Positions 9,001 through 15,419 of a stretch of 64,000 bases of DNA are shown here, one piece after another. How positions within the stretch are numbered: position 1 is the stretch's first letter; each line of letters starts with the position of its first letter. Origin of the DNA: F1-80-MAGs062 sp046345315 (GTDB lineage Bacteria; Planctomycetota; Planctomycetia; Planctomycetales; Planctomycetaceae); the NCBI GenBank assembly GCA_046345315.1, contig JBKDKA010000262.1, forward strand, positions 1 through 64,000, given 5' to 3'. The translations under genes were made by a program, and so were the position numbers. The notes below the pieces were generated by a model, which saw nothing but the letters and a program-made list of their open reading frames with translations, had not been told where the DNA came from and did not search any database.

Positions 9001-9240
9001 CAGAAAAGCTTCGAACGCGAAGAATGGCGACATGGTGCATTTACGAAGGCCATTCTGGATGTCCTTGGCGATACTGCAGCTGACGTGTTTCCTCGGACCG
9101 GCGATGGTCTGATCAGTACGACAGAACTGTCACTGGGTGTAACAGATCGTGTCAGTACAATGACCGGAAACCAGCAGAATCCCGTTGTCTATTCACCCGA
9201 TCGTCTGAAACTGTTGAATATCCTGGAACTGAAGAATTAA
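6007..9240 (+). CDS. WD40-PDZ-caspase (peptidase C14) exported protein
   Basis: A 1077-residue protein with a membrane-spanning signal (residues 17-33, a run of eight Leu). Residues 50-380 and 495-535 carry WD40-type repeats (VSPDSRTIAATGDKVVRIID, ASPDRQFIVSGDKFGEVHIW, SSSGQIFVTGSTDRTIRIWS). A PDZ-like domain spans about 545-617 (GSSSEEAGVRVGDRIVSVDG). The motif WTPRGYFDCSPGADQLIGWH at 639-658, typical of WD40-caspase proteins, precedes an Ig-like segment (725-810). The C-terminal caspase domain (about 826-1065) has both catalytic residues: H914 in FFSGHGF and C965 in FLDACHADG. It is the third gene of a four-gene unit. Predicted role: a regulated cysteine protease at the cell surface, with WD40 and PDZ parts recognising partners. 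Arg/Lys or Asp specificity cannot be read. Confidence 0.92.
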   Translation: MKTISVPKVSQRSVQWIMTAAVLLLLLLLLSGDLKAQPVHESVAASPELIIDAGGFLGPVGDLAVSPDSRTIAATGDKVVRIIDVSSGTVIRTLRGDRLRTAYGNTNAVAFSPDGQFLIVGVHDYGAHGSIRVYRTSALDEIDQLIPGHNSPCLHAEFSRDGRHLVTVDGDGHQILWDWPSRKIVKRIRARNPEKPIIDSLQMPVAEPMVLSVQHDGPHLYGIPDGRKLSASDPMPANLLGWMFDVKSKLVDWPFGTTLPARVYEMRLEQGFWLAAGMGTENGASRPWVAKFPAREFSRQAPTSPARLKPTVVYSGHQWEVYAIAASPDRQFIVSGDKFGEVHIWNAQTGQRIHRISGQGKPVYEARFSEGNDRIVFGTDADLRNWNFNRYGRVSGVLDLKQRTIRKEESARGTIDESPILDGRTVSIQSPAAGEQSYLVKLGGSGAGTNYRIPSGRIPSCYTLLAGEKLGVRNPVLFSDNLGFLAMWDSSGDELRRVFGGHESMITSISPSSSGQIFVTGSTDRTIRIWSLLNHRKSGIFDFKYENSSVIRVIPGSSSEEAGVRVGDRIVSVDGHTLDEIYEMMLYGRYTYQPDQLVPVIMGRGEQTLSYQMKLVEGFDYIDPLLNVFVGDQGQWIIWTPRGYFDCSPGADQLIGWHVNRGPAKSAEFFRVQQFRKSLYRPDIIDRIIELGDVDAAEHQADSARKLGKVVNLPDQKEFQAHRPPVVRIESPAPDSSPKDARITVVAKASSENELPISRVTLLHNGTPARVFRPANPAEGKSLNISHRLTLFPGKNEISLIAENSSATSSADDCRIVLQSQATAEKSRVFVLSIGISSYLQHGKGLENLRFAADDARAFAAAVEQQSHGRIYEAVQTKLLLDDAARRTDFLEGLQWLVDQVKPGDVVMLFFSGHGFLDDGSNFYFSTHEVEPEKLRSTGVSWREVIGILHEELPACKRLVFLDACHADGIAVSGTQSPLHDMAAPEMGTIFYASCTLQQKSFEREEWRHGAFTKAILDVLGDTAADVFPRTGDGLISTTELSLGVTDRVSTMTGNQQNPVVYSPDRLKLLNILELKN

Positions 9241-9259
9241 AACAATTAAGGAGACTGAC

Positions 9260-9928
9260 ATGCGAACGGTTCTTGTTTTCTCATTGTGTCTGATCGGTTT
9301 TTTGAATCCACTTCAGGCGCAGGAGTCCTGGGACAGCGAAGGGGATACGAGTGGTTTCGATGGCGAAAATCCGACTTTCAGTGCGCCCAATCATTACGAG
9401 CCTAACTCTTCCGGAAATCAGAACCAGGGCGGGTTTCAAGATGACGGTTTCTTTCGCCCCGGGAACAACAGTTACCCAGGATCGATCTCGACACCGGGCA
9501 ACTTTCAGTATCCAGGCTACAACCAGTACAACGGCCAAATCCAGCCGTACAATTCCTACCCAAATAACTCGCAGTACATCAACGGTTCACAGTACCAGAT
9601 GGATGCGTACGGTAACTGGGGTCTCAGAGGCGGGACCCCGACTGGAAACGTCATTTCCCAGCCAGTGGCCAGCGGGCTGCCTATCCAGATTTCCTGCAAT
9701 GATCAGTCCGGCGCAACCTTGCCGTATCAACTGATTACTGGATCCGGAAACAGCTATCCGTACGAGATCATGGGTGGTCAGAAACAGAACTTCAAAGAAA
9801 CACAGCAATGGGAAATTTCTTATGCCCCCAGTCCTGGGGCACAGACCGTTCAATATCGACTTCGTGGTGGAAAACGATACGAATTCCGATCACTGAATGG
9901 GCAGTGGCAGCTGTTCACTGCCAGATAA
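9260..9928 (+). CDS. Asn/Gln/Tyr/Gly-rich secreted protein of the caspase operon
   Basis: A 222-residue exported protein (signal peptide residues 1-20, cleavage near LQAQE). Residues 25-115 are low complexity, dominated by Asn, Gln, Tyr, Gly and Ser (NSYPGS, YPGYNQYNGQIQPYNSYPNNSQY), a prion-like composition. The C-terminal 90 residues form a folded domain (LPIQISCNDQSGATLPYQLITGS ... GGKRYEFRSLNGQWQLF) that resembles small secreted planctomycete beta domains ending in a Trp-containing strand. An AAGGAG ribosome binding site precedes the ATG, and the gap to the caspase stop codon is only 19 bp. It may be a substrate, scaffold or matrix component of the caspase system; this is inference from position. 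Confidence 0.72.
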   Translation: MRTVLVFSLCLIGFLNPLQAQESWDSEGDTSGFDGENPTFSAPNHYEPNSSGNQNQGGFQDDGFFRPGNNSYPGSISTPGNFQYPGYNQYNGQIQPYNSYPNNSQYINGSQYQMDAYGNWGLRGGTPTGNVISQPVASGLPIQISCNDQSGATLPYQLITGSGNSYPYEIMGGQKQNFKETQQWEISYAPSPGAQTVQYRLRGGKRYEFRSLNGQWQLFTAR

Positions 9929-10264
9929 AGAAAGCAAAAGGGACCCGAAGTGCTACTACGAGTGAATCATAGTTCCTGAGAGTGCGCGTGATCTGCCCCC
10001 AATTTCTGTTCAGGTGTTATGCGAGTAATGGTTAGGGAAGTAGTAGGGAGTCGTTGTCCTGCTGAAGGGAAGGCGCAGCCGAACCGGAAGCAGCACAGCG
10101 ACTCGCGAATTCCGATGGGGTAAATCCAGCCTACTGGTACCCCCTGAAGCTGGAATTGGAACAGCTTCGCTTCATGCGCAGAAGGAGCGATCATCGCTGA
10201 ATGCAATCAGCACGCGAGAAACATGCCGACGAAATGGGGTACCCCGGGTTGCTTGCAACCCGAG
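9929..10264. other. Intergenic stretch, no gene seen
   Basis: No convincing reading frame. It separates the caspase operon from the duplicated non-coding module at 10265-10403. A short inverted repeat around CTGAAGCTGGAATTGGAACAG (about 10145-10171) could form a weak hairpin. No clear terminator for the caspase operon was recognised. Confidence 0.5.
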
Positions 10265-10403
10265 GGCAGGTACGGCCAGGGAGGTGATTTACTTTAGTGT
10301 CAGGAGTCACTATACCGTACTGTGTCTGAACTGCCGATGTGGATGGGTCGGCCGAAAAAGTGACGAACGCTGCTGTCAGAACCTCAGTGCTATCTGCCAG
10401 AAC
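10265..10403 (+). repeat. Duplicated module, left copy
   Basis: This segment aligns to 11341-11478 over its full length. Shared blocks include GGATGGGTCGGCC and GCTGCTNTCAGAACCTCAG. The two copies bracket the lipoprotein gene at 10490-11047 in direct orientation. The minus-strand translations of both copies are also similar (EVLTAA.. and EVLIAA.., then ADPS.SAV and VN.LPGR), so a decayed or unknown coding element on that strand is possible. Confidence 0.7.
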
Positions 10404-10489
10404 CCACAGCGACCGTTGCCACCCCGCCGTGCTACTGCTTCCTCGCATGAAGAATAAGTGAATATCCTGTTGAAGAAGTGGTATTCAAT

Positions 10490-11047
10490 ATGTGGAAGAC
10501 GATTGAAACAGCTCTTCTTGCAACGCTTATCGCTGGCTGCTCTCAAGGCGGCGTCCTTCCGGTTGACAGTCCAGTTTATTCAAGTTTTCCTGGACTGCGG
10601 CTGTTTGATTCAAGGACAGGACAGGCGCGACAAATCACTATTTACTATGACCGTGGCGATGGCGCGACAAACGAGACCTCTTATTGCCAATGCATCGTAC
10701 TGATTGACGACAGGTCAACAGTCGTGCCGACACGGATCCTCTACGACACGATTGGATATCAAGGCTGGCTGGGCACCAGCCGAACCACAGGTGGCCAGAT
10801 CGGATTGGGTGCCTATGGGAATGGAGACACCCTGTTTGTTCCAGTACTTGCTGATAAGGAAGAGGTTCGTGTCGTATTCCGTCTGGTTTGTGAAGTACGT
10901 GGCGAAGACTACTATATTCGACACAAATACGGTCAGTGGATGACTCAAGCCATTTCCCCGAACGAAACAAAAGTCCGTTTGTCGACAACTCAAGAGGCTG
11001 TATCGGTGAACTCAGTGCCACGTCTGCTGGAGACATTGATCAAGTAG
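10490..11047 (+). CDS. Predicted lipoprotein, unknown function
   Basis: A 185-residue protein with a lipoprotein signal: a short charged start, a hydrophobic core (TALLATLIAG) and the lipobox Cys17 in LIAGCSQ. The mature part is beta-rich with no motif I recognise (GLRLFDSRTGQ, YYDRGDGATNETSY, RTTGGQIGLGAYGNGDTLF, VRVVFRLVCEVRGEDYYIRHKY). The start is the ATG at 10490; a GTG at 10478 in frame adds four residues. It stands alone between two copies of a duplicated non-coding module, with no operon partner, and may belong to an accessory cassette. Confidence 0.65.
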   Translation: MWKTIETALLATLIAGCSQGGVLPVDSPVYSSFPGLRLFDSRTGQARQITIYYDRGDGATNETSYCQCIVLIDDRSTVVPTRILYDTIGYQGWLGTSRTTGGQIGLGAYGNGDTLFVPVLADKEEVRVVFRLVCEVRGEDYYIRHKYGQWMTQAISPNETKVRLSTTQEAVSVNSVPRLLETLIK

Positions 11048-11114
11048 CCGTACTGGAAGGAAATAGAATCAGAGACTCAAGCTGTCCTGGACAAAGAATC
11101 GCAGTGGCAGCAGA

Positions 11115-11150
11115 AGTGATTTCAAAACAGGAACTGGCTCCCGTCAGGCA
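11115..11150 (+). repeat. Half copy of the dispersed palindromic repeat
   Basis: GTGATTTCAAAACAGG followed by AACTGGCTCCCGTC matches the left terminus of the dispersed repeat family with a few changes. No right terminus follows within 100 bp. Confidence 0.6.
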
Positions 11151-11340
11151 GGACTCTTCCCGAAGATTCTGCGGAAGATACCGGGCTGCTCGCAACCCGG
11201 GGGCCGTCACGGCTCATCGTACCATCGTACCACACAAGTCCGAAAATGAGAGTTTGCACAAAGTGCGGATACCGCAATCTTCGCAATCACAAACCCCAGT
11301 TCGCCCTGCTTAACGAAAACCGAGATGTTAGTCAGGATGA

Positions 11341-11478
11341 GGCCGATACGGCCCGGGAGGAGATTCACTCTGGTGGCAGTATATACTATTCTGTTCTGGA
11401 TCCGAACTGCTGAGTTGGATGGGTCGGCCCGCAAAGTCAAAGACGCTGCTATCAGAACCTCAGCCCTATCCACCATAA
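11341..11478 (+). repeat. Duplicated module, right copy
   Basis: The direct-repeat partner of 10265-10403. Relative to the left copy an extra segment of about 130 bp (11208-11340) separates this core from an upstream block (GCTCGCAACCCGGGGG, near 11190-11205) that is adjacent in the left copy. Confidence 0.7.
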
Positions 11479-11496
11479 CCTCTTAGGCCTCCGGCC

Positions 11497-11519
11497 CACC
11501 GGTTGCACAGCAACCGGTG
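11497..11519. repeat. Hairpin next to the duplicated module
   Basis: CACCGGTTG and CAACCGGTG form a 9-bp perfect stem around a 5-base loop. There is no T-run on either strand, so it is not a clear terminator. The remaining sequence to 11725 holds no gene. Confidence 0.6.
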
Positions 11520-11725
11520 CCACCCTGTGATGAAGCTTACGATATGCTCACTGGCTGGGGATTCAGGTATCAAGGGAACATTGATCAGTGGGTCAGCCGT
11601 TGTGACGGACGCATTCTTCAGTGCGACTGCATTTTTGAAAGACCTCAGAACCTCGATCCAGATATCGCCAGAACACCTCCTGCTGGGAACTGATTAGCTC
11701 CCCCCTCGTATTTTTTTTGTGAGAC

Positions 11726-12808
11726 GTGCATCCACTCATGATGAATGCTTCCATACCTGAATCAGTACTGATTACTGGTTCCAGTGGCCTGATCGGCTCT
11801 GAGGCTGTCCAGAGATTTGATGCCATGGGAGCTCGCGTCCATGGTGCCGATAACAATATGCGGGCTGATTTCTTCGGCCCGGCAGGTGATACCTCGTGGA
11901 ATCTCGCACGACTCAAGGAATCATGTCCAAACTTTGTACACCACAATCTGGATATTCGCGATCGTTCCGGCGTTCTGAAACTGATGGCGGATGTGCGACC
12001 CGATATGATCGTCCACGCGGCGGCGCAGCCGTCCCATGATCTGGCGGCCGATCGTCCGTTCGATGATTTTGACGTCAATGCTGTCGGAACGCTGAACCTT
12101 CTGGAAGCAACTCGACAGCATGTTCCGAATGCCATCTTCATTCAGATGAGCACCAACAAAGTTTACGGCGACCGTCCGAATACTCTGCCACTGGTGGAAC
12201 TCGAGAAACGCTGGGAGTATGCAGATGCCGATAACTACGACGGCATTGACGAATCCATGAGCATTGATCAGTCGATGCATAGCCTGTTCGGTGCCAGCAA
12301 AGTCGCCGCCGATGTTCTGGCTCAGGAATACGGACGCTACTTCGGCATCAGAACGTGTATCTTTCGCGGCGGTTGCCTCACGGGCTCGTCTCATTCCGGA
12401 GCTCAGCAGCACGGGTTTCTCAACTATCTGTTCAAGGTCGCATCGGAAGGCCGCAAGTACACCATTTTCGGTTACAAGGGAAAACAAGTCCGCGATCAGA
12501 TTCACAGCGAGGATGTTGTTCGAGCCATGCTGGCGTACTGTGAGAATCCTCGTCCAGGTGAGGTTTACAATCTGGGCGGTGGCCGAAGCAATTCCGCAAG
12601 CGTTCTTGAATGCATCGACATCATCGAACAGATCTCCGGACATCGACTGTCCTTCACCTACGATGACACGGCTCGAAAAGGAGACCATATCTGCTACATC
12701 AGTAACCTCAGCAAACTGACAGATCACTTTCCGGGCTGGGGGATCACGCGATCTCTGGATAGCATCTGTGAGGAAATGTGGGAATCGATGCGAAACAAGC
12801 GACACTGA
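11726..12808 (+). CDS. SDR-family NAD-dependent nucleotide-sugar epimerase/dehydratase
   Basis: A 360-residue extended short-chain dehydrogenase. The Rossmann dinucleotide motif is TGSSGLIG (residues 17-24), with ADNNMR following the second strand. It resembles CDP-paratose/tyvelose 2-epimerases (HNLDIRD, HAAAQPSHDLA, RDQIHSEDVV, YNLGGGRSNSASVLE). The catalytic segment reads HSLFGASK, so the usual Tyr of YxxxK is Phe188 with Lys192 kept. A recognisable subfamily shares this change. The start is a GTG at 11726; the ATG at 11738 is an alternative. It stands alone; no glycosyltransferase neighbour hints at the sugar. Substrate unknown; probable role in cell-surface carbohydrate synthesis. Confidence 0.85.
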   Translation: MHPLMMNASIPESVLITGSSGLIGSEAVQRFDAMGARVHGADNNMRADFFGPAGDTSWNLARLKESCPNFVHHNLDIRDRSGVLKLMADVRPDMIVHAAAQPSHDLAADRPFDDFDVNAVGTLNLLEATRQHVPNAIFIQMSTNKVYGDRPNTLPLVELEKRWEYADADNYDGIDESMSIDQSMHSLFGASKVAADVLAQEYGRYFGIRTCIFRGGCLTGSSHSGAQQHGFLNYLFKVASEGRKYTIFGYKGKQVRDQIHSEDVVRAMLAYCENPRPGEVYNLGGGRSNSASVLECIDIIEQISGHRLSFTYDDTARKGDHICYISNLSKLTDHFPGWGITRSLDSICEEMWESMRNKRH

Positions 12809-12847
12809 GTTCGACGCATCAACTGCCGCTGGCAGGTTTGTGTCAGA

Positions 12848-12946
12848 GTGCATTTCGAAACCGGGACAGGCACCCTTGCAGTTGATGAACTTTCAGGAAA
12901 GTACCGCGTCAGTCGGGAACCAGTCCCGGTTTTGAAACCACCTGTA
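12848..12946 (-). repeat. Dispersed palindromic repeat, copy 2
   Basis: A full copy in minus orientation between two convergent genes. It opens with GCATTTCGAAACCGGGACAG and closes with AACCAGTCCCGG then TTTTGAAACCACCTGTA, the same termini as the other copies. Confidence 0.85.
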
Positions 12947-12964
12947 CTACGTGGCGCTGTCCGA

Positions 12965-14929
12965 CTAATTGAGATCCTTCAGTTCCTTCTCGAAACCGCC
13001 GGAGAGAATCGGGAAGCGGCACCAGGTCTTTGGATCAAGGTTCTTGTCATCCACATGAAAGGATGGAGCATACCGCTCGCGCTTCCACTGGTTCCGTGAC
13101 CAGAGCCGAAAGAAACGTCGGATCCATTCAATCAGCTGAGTGCGTGACCACGGCGAACCGTCTCGGACCAGTGTTTCGAGAACCTCCGCCGGGTTCAGTT
13201 TGTCACGAATCGCGAGCCGCTCAATCTGATCCAGCAGCGGATATGGCATCAGATCTTTTTCGTCGGTCTGATGAAACTCTGCCGGACGCAGCTCAGCAGT
13301 CGGCTGCTGGCTGTTCACCAGCTTCAGTTCCGGGATCGGAGTACATCCCCCTGCTCCGTCTGTTTCCATGACAGACAGCCATTCGCGCAGGAAGGCTTTG
13401 TCGATCCCGGCGATCGGACTCAGTCCTCCCGACGTATCGCCATCCATCGTTGCGTAACCCACTGCTGCCTCAGAACGATTGCTCGTCGCCAGCAGAAGTG
13501 CGTTGCGAAGATTCGCCAGCATCCAGACGCTCGGTGATCGAGTTCTTGCCTGAATGTTCTGAAGCGTGACATCATCCTGAGTCCACGTCAGCTGCCGACC
13601 GATCGCGGTCTCGATCAGCGATGTGTACTGCTGCACCAGCGAATCCACATCGAGCAGGTAGAACGTACCGCCAACTGCGCGAGTCACTCCTTCAGCGGCA
13701 TTCAGTGTCACTTCACCACTGTTTCGTGTGGACTGATAAACTCCTGTGAACAGCTGCTTCATGATTCCGTCGATATTCGATTCGTTCTGAATCTGAAGGA
13801 AGTAATCCAGCTGACGAAGAAATCCGGTGACTCCCAGTTCGGAAATTCCTCGCTCAACCATGCAGCGAATCAGGCAGGCGAGCGCAGATGAATCCGCACC
13901 ACCACTCATGGAAACAACGAACCCACAGGATCGGCTCTTTCGCATGTAGTCGAACAGTGCGAGAGCCATCGCTTGAGTGAACTCATCGGGACGAGATTCA
14001 AGCACAGTGGCCAGAAAAGTTTCCGTGAGCTGTTCCGGCGGGGTGAGTCGGTTACGGAGACTGACGACTCGATCCTGAAGCTTATCCGTCACATCGGAAC
14101 GCATGGAATGAATGGAGGCTCGACGAGTCCGAGTCAGATCGACGTTCACATCCGCAACAGTCAACTGCGTCTGATGAAATCCGAATCGTGGGCCGGACGC
14201 AATCATCTGGCCACTGCTGGCAATCAGAGCTCCACCATCGTAGATCGCTCGCCCGGCTTCATTACCTACCAGATTGGCATAAACATAACTGACCCCGAAG
14301 GAACGAGAGCCCTCCAGTACGAAGCGTCGTCGGATTTCATGTTTCCCGAAAGCGAAGTGACTGGCACTGGGATTCAGAATGACATCGACACCGCGTTCTG
14401 CCATCCGATTTCCCGGCCGGCTTGCCACCCATGCGTCTTCACAGATTTCGAACCCAATCCGAACATCATCGATGTCAAAGATCAGGTCACCGACAGGCCA
14501 CGAACTTCCGTCCCGATGATATTCGCTCACAGTGTCTGACGGCCAGGCTCGAAACCAGCGAGGTTCATAATGCAGGCCATCGCCGGCCAGATGCTGCTTG
14601 AGCGCAAAGCCCGCGATGGCACCATCGCAAATCAGACATGCCGCATTATAAACTCCGTTGGTGATGTAAAGCGGCAAGCCGACACTGACAACGAGTCCCC
14701 GAGTCGCAGGAGCAATCTGGTTGAGTATTTGCCAGCTGAGATTCCAGACTGACGGCGAAAGAAACATGTCTTCGCAGCCGTAGCCGGTGATGCAGAGTTC
14801 CGGCAGACAGAGGATGTTCACCTGCCGTTGGCGAGCCTCTTCGATTGCGGTCAGGATCCGTGACAGATTTCCATCCCAGTCGAGCGGAGTCTGGTTCAGG
14901 ATGGCGGCAGCCAGTCGAATACGTTTCAT
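12965..14929 (-). CDS. nadE: Glutamine-dependent NAD+ synthetase
   Basis: It makes NAD+ from deamido-NAD+, ATP and glutamine. The N-terminal nitrilase-type glutaminase domain (residues 5-270) shows the E-K-C triad: E44 in LPELC, K111 in ALKQHL and C163 in FEICEDAW. The C-terminal synthetase domain (from about 330) has the PP-loop SGGADSS (342-348). The length of 654 residues fits the two-domain enzyme. It starts at ATG 14929. The stop codon lies 18 bp from a dispersed repeat; the neighbouring epimerase gene is convergent. A free-standing gene on the minus strand. Confidence 0.95.
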   Translation of the reverse strand: MKRIRLAAAILNQTPLDWDGNLSRILTAIEEARQRQVNILCLPELCITGYGCEDMFLSPSVWNLSWQILNQIAPATRGLVVSVGLPLYITNGVYNAACLICDGAIAGFALKQHLAGDGLHYEPRWFRAWPSDTVSEYHRDGSSWPVGDLIFDIDDVRIGFEICEDAWVASRPGNRMAERGVDVILNPSASHFAFGKHEIRRRFVLEGSRSFGVSYVYANLVGNEAGRAIYDGGALIASSGQMIASGPRFGFHQTQLTVADVNVDLTRTRRASIHSMRSDVTDKLQDRVVSLRNRLTPPEQLTETFLATVLESRPDEFTQAMALALFDYMRKSRSCGFVVSMSGGADSSALACLIRCMVERGISELGVTGFLRQLDYFLQIQNESNIDGIMKQLFTGVYQSTRNSGEVTLNAAEGVTRAVGGTFYLLDVDSLVQQYTSLIETAIGRQLTWTQDDVTLQNIQARTRSPSVWMLANLRNALLLATSNRSEAAVGYATMDGDTSGGLSPIAGIDKAFLREWLSVMETDGAGGCTPIPELKLVNSQQPTAELRPAEFHQTDEKDLMPYPLLDQIERLAIRDKLNPAEVLETLVRDGSPWSRTQLIEWIRRFFRLWSRNQWKRERYAPSFHVDDKNLDPKTWCRFPILSGGFEKELKDLN

Positions 14930-15147
14930 GCAGATGTCTTGTCCGGCGAAAAACTTGCGAATCCTCAGAAATCATACACTGCATCATCGAACCGGCAGAG
15001 CGCAGATACTCGATTTTGCAGCAATCCGGATGTTCCTGAAGTTACCGCGCGACCGTCGCTGCCGTTTTTCAACTTTCGCCCACGGAACGCATCCATTCGC
15101 GAATATCGGAGTGCCTGGTGGTTTATCACCCCTTGATTTCTGGGTCA
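14930..15147. other. Intergenic stretch upstream of nadE
   Basis: It must hold the nadE promoter on the minus strand. No gene is seen; repeats follow at 15148 and 15304. Confidence 0.5.
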
Positions 15148-15208
15148 TCATTCCCGCGCAGGCGGGAATCCATTGCCCCAGTGTGGATTACCGCCTGCGC
15201 GGGAATGA
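15148..15208. repeat. Inverted pair of ATTCCC-N8-GGGAAT repeats
   Basis: Two 24-base arms (15148-15171 and 15185-15208) are inverted copies differing at one base, separated by 13 bases. Each arm is itself a palindrome, ATTCCCGC-GCAG-GCGGGAAT, one arm with a single change. The pattern equals that of the dRS3 elements described in Neisseria and seen in other phyla. It could form one long hairpin in RNA or DNA. Confidence 0.85.
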
Positions 15209-15303
15209 CAGATGACCACAGTTTTAAGCACTGACAGAGCACCAGGCGTCTGAATCGTGGAATGATGTTCGACGTGAACTCGAGATCCACTAGACTTCGG
15301 CTT

Positions 15304-15398
15304 TCGCATTTCAAAATCGGAACAGGCGCCCTTATGGCTTCCAAATTCGCAGGTAGCGTCCTGTGCAACGGGAGCCAGTCCCGATCTTGAAACCATCT
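15304..15398 (-). repeat. Dispersed palindromic repeat, copy 3
   Basis: Minus orientation: GCATTTCAAAATCGGAACAG at the left, GGGAGCCAGTCCCG then ATCTTGAAACCATC at the right. It ends 21 bp before the peptidase start codon, so a frame opened at GTG 15363 reads through it spuriously. Confidence 0.8.
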
Positions 15399-15419
15399 CT
15401 CAACAGTCAGGTCATTCAA

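Noticed and set aside
10191..10448. Minus-strand small protein in the left duplicated module
   Set aside because: It resembles the frame at 11207-11476, but both lack a ribosome binding site and the similarity can come from DNA duplication alone; kept only as a remark.
11921..12853. 310-codon minus-strand frame
   Set aside because: Antisense to the epimerase gene, which carries complete family motifs.
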